From Sphingomonas insulae (GTDB lineage: Bacteria; Pseudomonadota; Alphaproteobacteria; Sphingomonadales; Sphingomonadaceae), in assembly GCF_010450875.1 (NCBI RefSeq), contig NZ_CP048422.1, positions 427,001 to 491,000 on the forward strand: a DNA stretch of 64,000 nucleotides. Direction: 5' to 3'. The position numbers were made by a program, and so were the translations under genes. Position 1 is the stretch's first letter, and each line of letters starts with the position of its first letter. Of the stretch, positions 17,688 to 27,100 are shown piece by piece. The notes below the pieces were generated by a model. That model made no database searches. It was not told the DNA's origin and saw only the letters and a list, made by a program, of their open reading frames with translations.

Positions 17688-18719
17688 TCAGCCATGCGGT
17701 GGCGATGCGACCGAGCCGCGTCGGATCAGCGTCGACAGGAACAGCGAGGGCTCCTCGACATCCGCCTCGCCTTCCTGTTCGCCGGCGATCAGCTTCAGCG
17801 CCGCCGATCGCGCCATCGACGCGATCGGCCAGCGGACCGTCGTCAGCGGCGGCCAGACGTGCGCGGCGATCGGCGTGTCGTCGAACCCGACGATCGAGAG
17901 GTCGCGCGGGATGTCGAGCCCGCGCTGCCGCGCCGCATGGATGACGCCCGCCGCCATTTCATCGTTGCTCGAAAAGATCGCGGTGGGGCGCGGGATCACG
18001 TCGAGCAGGCGTTCGGCGGCGACCAGCCCCGATTCGAAGGTGTAATTGCCATCGGCGATCATGCTGCGCGGCAAGGCGATGCCGGCGGCGGCCAGCGCCT
18101 CCTCGAACCCCGCGCGCCGTTCGCGCGCCGATCGGAAGCCGTGCGGGCCGCCGACGAAGCCGATCCGCCGGTGCCCCTGCGCCAGGAGATAGTCGGTCGC
18201 CGCATGCACCGCCTCGCGATCGTTGGAGGCGACCATGTGCGATGGTCCGTCGAGCGCCGCCGACCCCATCCGCACATAGCGGCAGCCGATATCGACGCAT
18301 AGCCTGGCGACGCTGTCGTTCTCGCTGATCGGCGGCATCAGCAGCACGCCGAACAGGCGCTGGCGCTCGAGGAAGTGGCGCAGGTCCTCCAGCATCGTCG
18401 CCGATCCGCGATCGACCGGGCGCACCACCATCTCGAATTCGGTATCGTGCAACGCTTCCAGCATACCCTGCTGGACGTTCATCACGGTCTGCGCATTGGG
18501 ATTGTCGTGGACCAGCCCGATCAGGAAGTTGCGGCGCAGCGCCAGCGCGCGGGCCTGCGGGTTGGGGATATAGCCCAGGTCGCCGATCACATCCTCGACC
18601 CGCTTGCGCGTGTCGTCGTTGAGCAGCGGCGAGCGGTTGATGACGCGGCTGACGGTTTTCTTCGAGACGCCCGCGATCCGGGCCACGTCGTTGATCGTAG
18701 GCTGGCCGGTCTTGCGCAT
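17688..18719 (-). CDS. LacI-family transcriptional repressor of the uronate regulon
   Basis: A 343-residue LacI/GalR regulator. The N-terminal helix-turn-helix TINDVARIAGVSKKTVSRV with hinge region NPQARALALRR is complete, and the periplasmic-binding-protein-like effector domain follows (LIGLVHDNPNA, RIGFVGGPHGF, IFSSNDEMAAGV, SIVGFDDTPIAAHVWPPLTTV). ATG 18719 gives a normal N-terminus. It is divergent from uxaA and upstream of uxaC, and four matching palindromes occur at the regulated units, one of them in its own divergent promoter region, suggesting autoregulation. The inducer is likely KDG or a uronate intermediate; this is inference. Confidence 0.92.
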   Translation of the reverse strand: MRKTGQPTINDVARIAGVSKKTVSRVINRSPLLNDDTRKRVEDVIGDLGYIPNPQARALALRRNFLIGLVHDNPNAQTVMNVQQGMLEALHDTEFEMVVRPVDRGSATMLEDLRHFLERQRLFGVLLMPPISENDSVARLCVDIGCRYVRMGSAALDGPSHMVASNDREAVHAATDYLLAQGHRRIGFVGGPHGFRSARERRAGFEEALAAAGIALPRSMIADGNYTFESGLVAAERLLDVIPRPTAIFSSNDEMAAGVIHAARQRGLDIPRDLSIVGFDDTPIAAHVWPPLTTVRWPIASMARSAALKLIAGEQEGEADVEEPSLFLSTLIRRGSVASPPHG

Positions 18720-18823
18720 GGCCGCTACGTTAGCTGCGGGTGTGGCATCCCGCCAGCCCATCCCGCCGGCCCATCCCGCCGGCCCCGCCAACTTGCGCCG
18801 CGGCGATTGCTGCGCCATGACGA

Positions 18824-18837
18824 TGACACCGGTATCC
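18824..18837 (+). promoter_or_regulatory. LacI-type operator, copy 3 (lacI/uxaA)
   Basis: TGACACCGGTATCC, which in reverse orientation matches copy 1 at 13 of 14 positions. It lies in the divergent lacI-uxaA region, 20 bp before the uxaA start, so it would block uxaA transcription and may autoregulate lacI. Confidence 0.72.
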
Positions 18838-18857
18838 CGGCAAGAATGAGAGGATCG

Positions 18858-20324
18858 ATGACCAAGGCGCTGACGATCGCAGCGGGTGACAGCGTGGCGA
18901 CGATGCTGGACGATGCCGGGGCGGGCGACCGCATCGGCGACGTGGCGCTGAGCGCCGCCGTGCCGCGGGGTCACAAGGTCGCGCTGGTGCCGATCGCGGC
19001 GGGCGATCCGGTCATCAAGTTCGGCTTCCCGATCGGGGTGGCGCGCCGCGCGATCGCGCCCGGCGAACACGTCCACAGCGACAATTTGGCGACCGGCCTG
19101 TCCGGCACCGGCAGCTATGTCTACGATCCCAAGCCGGTACCGGTTGCCGATGCACTGACAGACGCGACGTTCGAAGGCTATGTCCGTGCCGATGGCCGGG
19201 TGGGGACGCGCAACGAGATCTGGATCCTGCCGACGGTCGGCTGCGTCGCGCGCACCGCCGAACGGATCGCCAAACAGGCCGGCGCCGCGCTGGCGGGGCA
19301 GATCGACGGCGTCCATGCCTTTACGCATCCGCATGGGTGTTCGCAGCTAGGCCAGGACCTCGACGGCGTCCGCGCCATCCTCGCGAGCCTTGCCTGTCAT
19401 CCCAATGCCGGCGGCGTGCTGCTGGTCGGGCTGGGCTGCGAGGAGAACCAGGTCGATGCCCTGCTCGCCGCGATCCCCGAGGAGCGGCGGGGGGCGATCC
19501 GCTACCTCACCGCGCAGTTCAGCACCGATGAGGTCGAGGAAGGCTGCGCCTTGGTGGCCGAACTGGCGGCGCAGGCGGCGATGCCGCGGCAGGTGGTCGG
19601 GCTCGATCGACTGGTGCTGGGCGTGAAGTGCGGCGGCTCGGACGGCCTGTCGGGCCTTACCGCCAATCCGCTGGTCGGGCGGATCAGCGACCGCGTCGCC
19701 GAAGCCGGCGGCCGCGTCGTCTTCACCGAGATTCCGGAGATGTTCGGCGCCGAACAGATGCTGATGGACCGCGCCGCCGATGCGGGGGTGTTCGACCGGA
19801 TGGTCGGCGTCATCAACGGCTTTCGCCAGTATTTCATCGATCACGGCGAACCGATCAGTGAAAACCCCTCCCCCGGCAACGTCGCGGGTGGCATCACCAC
19901 GCTGGAGGAAAAATCGCTCGGCGCGGTGCAGAAGGCGGGACGCACCACCGTCACCGACGTGATCGGTTACGGCGAGCGTATCCACCGCGACGGCCTGACG
20001 CTGCTGGAAGCGCCGGGCAACGATGCGGTGTCCTCCACCGCGCTTGCCGCGGCGGGCGCGACCGCGATCCTGTTCACCACCGGCCGCGGCACGCCGCTGG
20101 GCTTTCCGGTGCCGACGGTGAAGATCGCGTCCAATTCCGACCTCGCGGCACGCAAGCCCGGGTGGATCGATTTCGACGCCGGCGCCGTGCTGGCGGAGGG
20201 GTTCGAGGCGGCAGAGGCCGCGTTGATCGCGCGCATCTGCGCGATAGCCTCGGGCGCGCCGACCGCGGCCGAACGGAACGACGAACGCGAGATCGCGATC
20301 TGGAAACGGGGTGTGACGCTGTGA
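18858..20324 (+). CDS. uxaA: Altronate dehydratase UxaA
   Basis: A 488-residue altronate dehydratase (UxaA/GarD family), which removes water from D-altronate to give KDG. It contains the N-terminal SAF domain (about 10-85, with AVPRGHKVALVPIAAGDPV and GEHVHSDNL) and the catalytic domain with GTRNEIWILPTVGCV, THPHGCSQLG, GLGCEENQ, KCGGSDGLSG and NPSPGNVAGGITTLEEKSLG, plus the C-terminal ERNDEREIAIWKRGVTL, almost the E. coli UxaA ending. ATG 18858 follows GAGAGG; ATG 18846 in frame is a possible alternative. Its TGA overlaps the GTG of the next gene. Confidence 0.95.
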   Translation: MTKALTIAAGDSVATMLDDAGAGDRIGDVALSAAVPRGHKVALVPIAAGDPVIKFGFPIGVARRAIAPGEHVHSDNLATGLSGTGSYVYDPKPVPVADALTDATFEGYVRADGRVGTRNEIWILPTVGCVARTAERIAKQAGAALAGQIDGVHAFTHPHGCSQLGQDLDGVRAILASLACHPNAGGVLLVGLGCEENQVDALLAAIPEERRGAIRYLTAQFSTDEVEEGCALVAELAAQAAMPRQVVGLDRLVLGVKCGGSDGLSGLTANPLVGRISDRVAEAGGRVVFTEIPEMFGAEQMLMDRAADAGVFDRMVGVINGFRQYFIDHGEPISENPSPGNVAGGITTLEEKSLGAVQKAGRTTVTDVIGYGERIHRDGLTLLEAPGNDAVSSTALAAAGATAILFTTGRGTPLGFPVPTVKIASNSDLAARKPGWIDFDAGAVLAEGFEAAEAALIARICAIASGAPTAAERNDEREIAIWKRGVTL

Positions 20325-21757
20325 TCCGACTGACCGCCGCGACGCTCGACCAGCTGCCCGCCACGATCCCCAGCCCGCGCGGCCGGCCCGATCCGCAGGT
20401 CGGCATCGTCCATTTCGGCCCCGGCGCATTCCATCGCGCGCACCAGGCGGCCTATATCGACACGGTGCTGCAGCACGATCCCCGCTGGGGCATCGCCGCC
20501 GTGTCGATGCGGTCCCGCGGTACGGTGGAGGCGCTGGAGCAACAGGACGGGCTCTACACGCTGGCGATCCGCGATGCCGACCCGGCGATGCGCGTGATCG
20601 GGGCGCATCGCCGCTTTCTCGCGCCGGACGCGGCGGCGGCGACACATGCCTTGCTCGCCGATCCCGCGGCGGCGCTGGTGACGACGACGGTCACCGAAAA
20701 GGGCTATTGCCTGGCACGCGACGGCACGCTCGACATGGGCCATCCGGACATCGTCCACGATCTGGGCGGCGCGGCGGTGCCGCAGAGCGTGGTCGGCTGG
20801 ATCGTCGCCGGCCTCGGCGCGCGGCGTGCCGCCGGCGTGGCGCCGTTCGTGCCGATGCCGTGCGACAACCTCGCCAGCAACGGCGCCAAGCTGCACGCAG
20901 CGCTCGTCGCCTTCGCCCGCGTGCACGACGGCGCACTCGCCGACTGGATCGCCGGCGAGGTGCGGGTGCCATCGACGATGGTCGATTCGATCACGCCCGC
21001 CTCCGACGAGGCGCTGTACGCCGCGGTAGCGGACGCGACCGGGCTGGAGGATCGCGCCGCGGTCCAGCGCGAACGCTTCGCACAATGGGTGATCGAGGAC
21101 ATCGGCGTGCCGGTCGGCCCCGACCTGGCGGGTGCGGGCGCGACCGTCACGGGCGATGTCGCAGCGTATGAGAAGGCCAAGCTGCGCATCCTCAACGGCG
21201 CGCATTCGACGCTCGCCTATCTCGGCCTGCTGCGCGGTCATGCGAGTGTGGCAGAGGCGATGGGCGATGCCGAACTGGCCAGCTTCGTCGATGCGATGGT
21301 CCGGCAGGACATCATGCCGATGCTGCCCGCGGTGCCGGGCCTCGACCTCGACGAATACCGGCAGCAGGTGATGGGACGGTTCCGCAATCCGGCGATCGTC
21401 CACCGGCTCGACCAGATCTCACAGGACGGTTCGCAGAAGCTGCCCTATCGCCTGGGTGATACGCTGGCGGCGAACCGCGCCAATGGCCGGATGCCGACGC
21501 ACGTGGTCGCGGCGCTGGGCGGCTGGATCGCCTTCCTGATCGCGCGCACCGCGCGGGGACAGGCGATCGTCGATCCGGCGGGGGATCGCCTGACCGCTGC
21601 CGCGCAGGGCGCCGATCCGGTGACGCTGGTCCGCCGCCTGACCGAATCCGGGCTGGGCCTGCCGTCGCAGATCGCCGGCGATCCACCACTGCTCGCGGCG
21701 ATCGAACGCGCCGCCGTCGCCGCGCATGAAAAGCGGTGGGACGTCCTGTTCCGCTGA
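20321..21757 (+). CDS. uxuB: Mannitol dehydrogenase-family hexuronate reductase (UxuB type)
   Basis: A 478-residue NAD-dependent polyol/hexuronate dehydrogenase. The nucleotide region is IVHFGPGAFHRAHQAAY, followed by VTEKGYCL, MPCDNLASNG and the catalytic-site segment KLRILNGAHSTLAYLG (Lys, Asn, His). By these motifs it is the fructuronate reductase (UxuB)/mannitol dehydrogenase type rather than UxaB, whose start motif is FGEGNFLR. Yet its partner, coupled by a GTGA overlap, is altronate dehydratase, so it may reduce tagaturonate, or both epimers. Start GTG 20321 is chosen from the overlap. Family assignment is firm, substrate not. Confidence 0.88.
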   Translation: MIRLTAATLDQLPATIPSPRGRPDPQVGIVHFGPGAFHRAHQAAYIDTVLQHDPRWGIAAVSMRSRGTVEALEQQDGLYTLAIRDADPAMRVIGAHRRFLAPDAAAATHALLADPAAALVTTTVTEKGYCLARDGTLDMGHPDIVHDLGGAAVPQSVVGWIVAGLGARRAAGVAPFVPMPCDNLASNGAKLHAALVAFARVHDGALADWIAGEVRVPSTMVDSITPASDEALYAAVADATGLEDRAAVQRERFAQWVIEDIGVPVGPDLAGAGATVTGDVAAYEKAKLRILNGAHSTLAYLGLLRGHASVAEAMGDAELASFVDAMVRQDIMPMLPAVPGLDLDEYRQQVMGRFRNPAIVHRLDQISQDGSQKLPYRLGDTLAANRANGRMPTHVVAALGGWIAFLIARTARGQAIVDPAGDRLTAAAQGADPVTLVRRLTESGLGLPSQIAGDPPLLAAIERAAVAAHEKRWDVLFR

Positions 21758-21773
21758 ACCGCACGCTTGTCAT

Positions 21774-21787
21774 TGACACCGGTTTCC
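21774..21787 (+). promoter_or_regulatory. LacI-type operator, copy 4 (hydratase-transporter unit)
   Basis: TGACACCGGTTTCC, reverse of copy 1 with one mismatch. It lies directly after uxuB and 57 bp before the hydratase start, suggesting a second, internal promoter for the downstream genes. Confidence 0.7.
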
Positions 21788-21844
21788 CATACCCATCACG
21801 CAACGATCAAAAATAGCGAGAGAGGGGGGCGCAAGCCCGAGCCG

Positions 21845-22648
21845 ATGCAGCAGACCGACACCCAGATCGAACGCGATCCCGTCCACGATATCGCCCGCGC
21901 CTTCGTCGATGCCCGCCGCGACGGCCGCGCGCTGCCCGACTATCCGGGCGACATCCCCGCCGATCTCGCCACCGCGTATCGCGTGCAGGATGCCGCGCTG
22001 GACCTTGCCACAGGCCAGGTCGTCGGCTGGAAGGTCGGACGGATCAACCCGCCGGTGGACGGCATCGACCGGCTGAGCGGCCCGATCTTTGCCGATACCG
22101 TGGTCGAGGCGGGCGACGACAGCCTGGCGATGCCGATCTTCGCCGACGGCTTCGGCGCTGCGGAAGCGGAATTCCTGATCCGCATCGGCACCGCACCCGA
22201 TCCCGCCAAGACCAGCTATACCATGGACGAAGCGCGCGACCTGATCGATGCGGTGCATGTCGGGATCGAGATCGCGAGTTCGCCCTTCCCCGGCATCAAC
22301 GCGTACGGGGCGACGGTCACCATCTCCGACTTCGGCAACAATTACGGGTTGGTCGTCGGCGATGCGATCCCCGACTGGCGGTCGCAGGACCTCAACCAAT
22401 GGCCGATCACGCTCGACATCAACGGCGCGCGCATCGGCGCCGCGACTGCCGCGGCGATGCTGGACGGGCCGATCGGCGCCGCCCGCTTCCTGTTCGAACA
22501 CATGGCGGCGCGCGGCATCCAGCTGACGCCCGGCCAGTGGATATCGAGCGGGGCGGTCACCGGCGTACACCCGGTCGCGGTCGGCGATAGCGTCACCGCC
22601 ACCTTCGACGGCCGCTACACGGTCGGCTGCACGATCAAGGCCCGCTAA
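21845..22648 (+). CDS. 2-keto-4-pentenoate hydratase/decarboxylase-family protein
   Basis: A 267-residue member of the fumarylacetoacetate hydrolase superfamily, MhpD-like branch. Seen: GWKVGRINPPVD near the N-terminus, the metal ligand pair in FGAAEAEFLIRIG, VGIEIASSPFPG and the C-terminal SGAVTGVHPVAVGDSVTATF. Such enzymes act on 2-keto acids with Mg2+. In this cluster its substrate could be a 2-keto-3-deoxy acid from a sugar acid, but that is inference. ATG 21845 gives the best N-terminus; the strong purine tract lies unusually far upstream, so an alternative start cannot be excluded. It precedes the transporter by 21 bp. Confidence 0.82.
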   Translation: MQQTDTQIERDPVHDIARAFVDARRDGRALPDYPGDIPADLATAYRVQDAALDLATGQVVGWKVGRINPPVDGIDRLSGPIFADTVVEAGDDSLAMPIFADGFGAAEAEFLIRIGTAPDPAKTSYTMDEARDLIDAVHVGIEIASSPFPGINAYGATVTISDFGNNYGLVVGDAIPDWRSQDLNQWPITLDINGARIGAATAAAMLDGPIGAARFLFEHMAARGIQLTPGQWISSGAVTGVHPVAVGDSVTATFDGRYTVGCTIKAR

Positions 22649-22669
22649 GAGGCCCGACACCGGAGAGAG

Positions 22670-24004
22670 ATGATGGCCCAGAACGATATGACGGGGACGA
22701 ACGAGCGAGGTTTTGCACGGGATCGGGAGGCGCAGATCGCCGCCGCCGCGACCACCATCGGCCGCTATCGCTGGGTGATCTGCGCGCTGCTGTTCGCGGC
22801 GACCGCGATCAACTACGTCGATCGCCAGATGATCGGGGTGCTGAAGCCGACGATCTCGGCCGAACTCGGCTGGTCGGAAACGACCTATGCCGACGTGATC
22901 TTCTGGTTCCAGGCCGCCTATGCGATCGGTTATCTGAGCTTCGGCAAGATCGTCGACGTGGTCGGCGCCCGCATCGGCTATTCGCTCGCCTTTGTGATCT
23001 GGACCGCGGGTCACATCCTGTGCGGCTTCGTCAATTCGGCGTTCCAGTTCTCGCTGGCGCGCATGGTGCTGGGCATCGGCGAGAGCGGCAACTTCCCCGC
23101 CGGGATCAAGGCGGTGACAGAATGGTTTCCCGCCAAGGAGCGCGCGCTGGCGACCGGCGTGTTCAACGCCGGCGCCAATATCGGCGCGATCGTCACGCCG
23201 CTGGTGGTGCCGTGGATCGTCATCGACCTGGGCCTTGGCTGGCGCATGGCATTCGTCATCACCGGCATCGCCAGCCTCAGCTGGCTGGTCGCGTGGATCG
23301 CGCTGTACCGCCGCCCGCGCGAAAGCACCAAGGTCAGCGCCGACGAGCTCGCCTATATCGAAAGCGATCCTGCCGATCCGGTCGAGCCGATCTCGTGGGG
23401 GCGCCTCATCCGCTACAAGGAAACCTGGGCGTTCGCACTCGGCAAGTTCCTGATCGATCCGGTGTGGTGGCTGTTCCTGTTCTGGACGCCGGACTTCCTC
23501 GCCAAGACCTACAATCTCGACCTCAAGAGCTTCGGGCCACCGCTGGTCGCGATCTACCTGATCTCCGACATCGGCTCGGTGGCGGGCGGCTGGTCGTCGT
23601 CGCGACTGATGAAGCGCGGCTTCACCGCCAATGCGGCACGCAAGATCACGATGCTGGTCTGCGCGATCCTGGTGATGCCGATCTTCTTCGCGCAATACGC
23701 CAGCAGCGTCTGGATCGCGGTCGCGATCGTCGGCCTCGCCACCGCCGCGCACCAGGCGTTCTCGGCGAACCTCTACACGCTGCCGTCGGACATGTTTCCC
23801 CGCGGCGCGGTGGGATCGGTGATCGGCATCGGCGGCACCGTCGGGGCGATCGGCGGCATGATGATGTCGAAGTTCACCGGCTACATCCTCGAGACGACGC
23901 ACAGCTACACCCCGATCTTCGCGGTGGCCGGATCGACGTATCTGATCGCGGTGATCGTCATCCACCTGCTCAGCCCGCGGCTGGCGCGGGTGGATGCTGC
24001 CTAG
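22670..24004 (+). CDS. exuT: MFS hexuronate transporter (ExuT-like)
   Basis: A 444-residue major facilitator of the anion:cation symporter family (ExuT/GudP group). Twelve hydrophobic segments are visible, the first at about residues 36-56 (ICALLFAATAINYVDRQMIG, a hallmark of this family), followed by ARMVLGIGESGNFPAGIKAVTEWFP and, in the second half, LPSDMFPRGAVGSVIGIGG. It would bring galacturonate or glucuronate into the cytoplasm by proton symport. GGAGAGAG lies just before the start; ATG 22670 and 22673 are equally possible. It is in the same unit as the hydratase and followed by a hairpin repeat. Confidence 0.9.
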   Translation: MMAQNDMTGTNERGFARDREAQIAAAATTIGRYRWVICALLFAATAINYVDRQMIGVLKPTISAELGWSETTYADVIFWFQAAYAIGYLSFGKIVDVVGARIGYSLAFVIWTAGHILCGFVNSAFQFSLARMVLGIGESGNFPAGIKAVTEWFPAKERALATGVFNAGANIGAIVTPLVVPWIVIDLGLGWRMAFVITGIASLSWLVAWIALYRRPRESTKVSADELAYIESDPADPVEPISWGRLIRYKETWAFALGKFLIDPVWWLFLFWTPDFLAKTYNLDLKSFGPPLVAIYLISDIGSVAGGWSSSRLMKRGFTANAARKITMLVCAILVMPIFFAQYASSVWIAVAIVGLATAAHQAFSANLYTLPSDMFPRGAVGSVIGIGGTVGAIGGMMMSKFTGYILETTHSYTPIFAVAGSTYLIAVIVIHLLSPRLARVDAA

Positions 24005-24013
24005 CACGTACAT

Positions 24014-24099
24014 CACCCTCACCCTTCCGGCGCTGCGCGCCTCCCGCCCTCTCCCCCCGGGAGAGGGATAGACGCCGAAAACGGCGCAGGGTGAGGGTG
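24014..24099. repeat. Intergenic hairpin repeat, family A copy 2
   Basis: Perfect 12-bp outer arms CACCCTCACCCT (24014-24025) and AGGGTGAGGGTG (24088-24099), with a perfect inner hairpin CCCTCTCCC (24047-24055) / GGGAGAGGG (24059-24067). The left core is the same as in the repeat at 14274-14355. It stands between the transporter and the 1256-residue protein and could terminate or attenuate transcription there. Confidence 0.65.
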
Positions 24100-24120
24100 A
24101 ATTGCCCCCGGAGAGGCTGC

Positions 24121-27100
24121 ATGAACCCCACCTCGTTACTCGCCATCGCCACCGCGCTGCTCGCCACCCCGGCCGCCGCGCAGGATGGCCTGCTGTTCCG
24201 CGTCTCGGCGGACAAGGACCTCACCGCCGACACCGCTGGCGGCGATCCCGTCCCCAACTTCCGCAGCGCCGTCACCGTCACCCCCGATGGCGCGATCGGC
24301 GGCGCGGCGCGCTGGGCGGACGAAGGCTATGTCGCGTGGAAGGCACCGGGAAACATGATCGCCCAGCGCGGCACGCTCGCCTTCTTCTGGCGCGCGCGCG
24401 AACCCGTTACCGACGCCCCGTTCGTGATCTTTCGCGCCGGTTTCGCCGACCACACCAGCTGGGACATGGCGTTCCTGCGCATCGACTGGAACGGCCACGG
24501 CTTCGACGCCTTCGTCACCGATGCCAATTTGTCGCGGCTGCGCGTGTCGTGGCGGATGCCGACGCCGCCTGGCCCCGAGCAATGGGAGCATATCGCCTTC
24601 GCCTGGGACGAGACCGTCGGCGTGCGCCTGTTCGTCGATGGCCGCGAAGTCGCCAGACTGGCGCAGCAGGCCGACCTCGATTCCGGTCTCGACCAGTTCG
24701 GCATGGCGGGCCGCGTCATCAGCCCGCATCAGGTGCAAAGCCGCTACAATTTCATGCGCGGCAGCGATCTGGACGAAATCCGCGTCTATGACCGGATGCT
24801 GGCCGGTGCCGATGTCGCCGCGCTCGCCGCCAAGCGCGAGCCGACGCTGGCGCCGGTCGACACCGCCGCGCAGCGCACCGCCTGGCTGCACCGCTATGGC
24901 TGGGACAAGGGCGCGCCGCCGCTGCTGTCCGACCCGGTCACCAGCGTCCGCCGCATCGAATTCGCCGATGCCAAGGACCTGAAGGAATGGATGTACAAGG
25001 GCGTCGACGGCATCGCCGAGACGACTTGGCCCGGCGTCTACAATCGGTCGAGGCTGCCCGGCCGCGACGATTATTTCGAACTGCCCGACTGGAACACCTA
25101 TGTCGAGGGCGGCAAGCGCTACGACCTGACGGTGCCGGAGGGCCAGCGGTTCAACCGCATCGAATTGCGCGGCGCAGCCTATGGCACGCTGAGCTGGAAC
25201 GGCACCCGCCTGACCACCCGCGCCAGGGGCGTCGTGCGCAGCGTCGATGCGATCGCGCCGCGCACCGGCGGCGTGCTGAGCTTCACCAACGTCATGCAGG
25301 AACAGCCGATCCAGGAGCTTTGGGCCTATGACGTCGGCACCGCGCCCGAACCCGCGGGCAGCTTCAAGCTCAGCTACACCGTGGATGCCGCCGCTTCGCC
25401 CAGAATGGCGATCCTCGACGATCTGAACGCCTATATCGCCGGACGCTATCCCGCGGACGAGCGCGCGACCGTGCTGGCGATGCCGTCATCGGGGATGAAG
25501 GTCGCAGTCGGTGCCGGCGCGGCGGGCGCGGGCGACGGCGCAACACGGCGCGCGCCGGGCAAGCCGATCGTCCATGTTCTAATCCCGGCGAGCTTCGGCG
25601 ACGCCTATCCGGACAAGCCGCTCGCCCGGGCATGGGATTTTGGCTGGCAGAACATCCACGACGGCCTCGATGGTATCGCCATCGATCTGCCCGCGATGGC
25701 CGTCAGGCCCGATGCGCGCGGGCTGATCCCGCTCAACATTCGCATCGCCGATCCGATCTGGCCCGGCCGCGCGATGATCGACCTGTCGGTATCCGTCCGC
25801 CCCGGCGAGGCCCGGACGCTGTGGCTGGACCTGCGCGATCGCATCCTGTCCAGCGACAGCTTGTACCTGACGGTCGCCTCCGCCGCGCCCGACTTCGACG
25901 CGCAGAGCCTGAACGGCGCGAAAATCCGCCTCGTCTTCAAGCCGCGTGCCGAGGCGATCAGGGAGCATGTCGCCGACCGCTTCAACCAGGTCCGCGACAA
26001 TTGGGGCTTCCTGGTGGAGGAACACACCGCATCGAAGCGCGAGGGGCTGTACCGGCGGCTGTTCGCCGACATCGGCGACCTGTTGCGTGTCGATCCCGAC
26101 CATGTGCAGGGCCGCGCCTATTGGGCGGACATCAATTACCGGCCCGAGAACATGCCCGCCGTGGCTCTACCGCCGATCCCCGCCGGCGTTCCCGCCTGGG
26201 CGGCACGACAGCTCGACGACCTGAAGATCACGCGCGATTTCGTGACGTGGTGGATCGACCATCGCCAGGTGCCGTACGGGGATTTCGGCGGCGGCATTTC
26301 GGATGACACCGACCTGACGCAGCAATGGCCCGGCCTTGCGCTGATGGGCGTCGAGCCGGACAAGGTGAACGCCTCGCTCCGCGCGGTGTCCGATGCGGTG
26401 TTCAAGAACGGCATGCGGGTGAACGGCCTCGGCTACATCACCACCGACGAACTGCACGCCTATGAAGAAGGCCTCAATTCGGACGCGCAGCGATTGTACC
26501 TCAACTGGGGCGAGCCGAAGGCGGTCGAGCGGATCATGGACACGACGCGCGCCTTGCAGGGCGTCGTCCTGAAGAATCCGGCCGGCCACATGCATTTCGC
26601 CACCAATTGGTACGGCGGCCGCAAGATGTACCGCCAGGGCGCGTTCGCGTGGCAGAAGCCCTATAGCTTCACCGTGCTGCACGGCCCGGTCCTGCTGGGC
26701 CTGTACAACGGCAGCCCGGCGGCACGCGGACTGGTCACCGGCGTGATCGACGGCTGGATGGCGCACGGCAAGCAGGCCGCCGATGGCAGCTGGAGCTATC
26801 CCAACGAGATCAACTGGGACACCGACGCCACGCGCGTCGGCGATGGCGGCGGCGTGTCGACGCCGTTGCAGAGCGCGTGGGCGGCATGGCGTTTCACCGG
26901 GGACGACAAATATCTGCGCCCGGTCATGGCGCGGGTCGGCAAATCGGGCAGCGGGCTGTCCGAATTTAACGAAAACGCGTTCGATCTGATGCCGGGCGGC
27001 GCGGCGTTGCGCACGAAGCTGGCCAAGGCGACGGGCAACGACCCGTTCGCGCGCTACGCCGCCTGGACGGCAACCGGCGACACCGGAATCCTGGCTGCGC

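Noticed and set aside
19137..19150. CGGTACCGGTTGCC, a weaker operator-like palindrome
   Set aside because: It is inside uxaA and differs at the outer positions; an intragenic auxiliary operator is possible but not supported by the sequence alone.
23020..24120. Upstream extension of the giant LamG protein into the transporter gene
   Set aside because: It overlaps the transporter in another frame; the signal peptide and ribosome binding site at 24121 define the real start.
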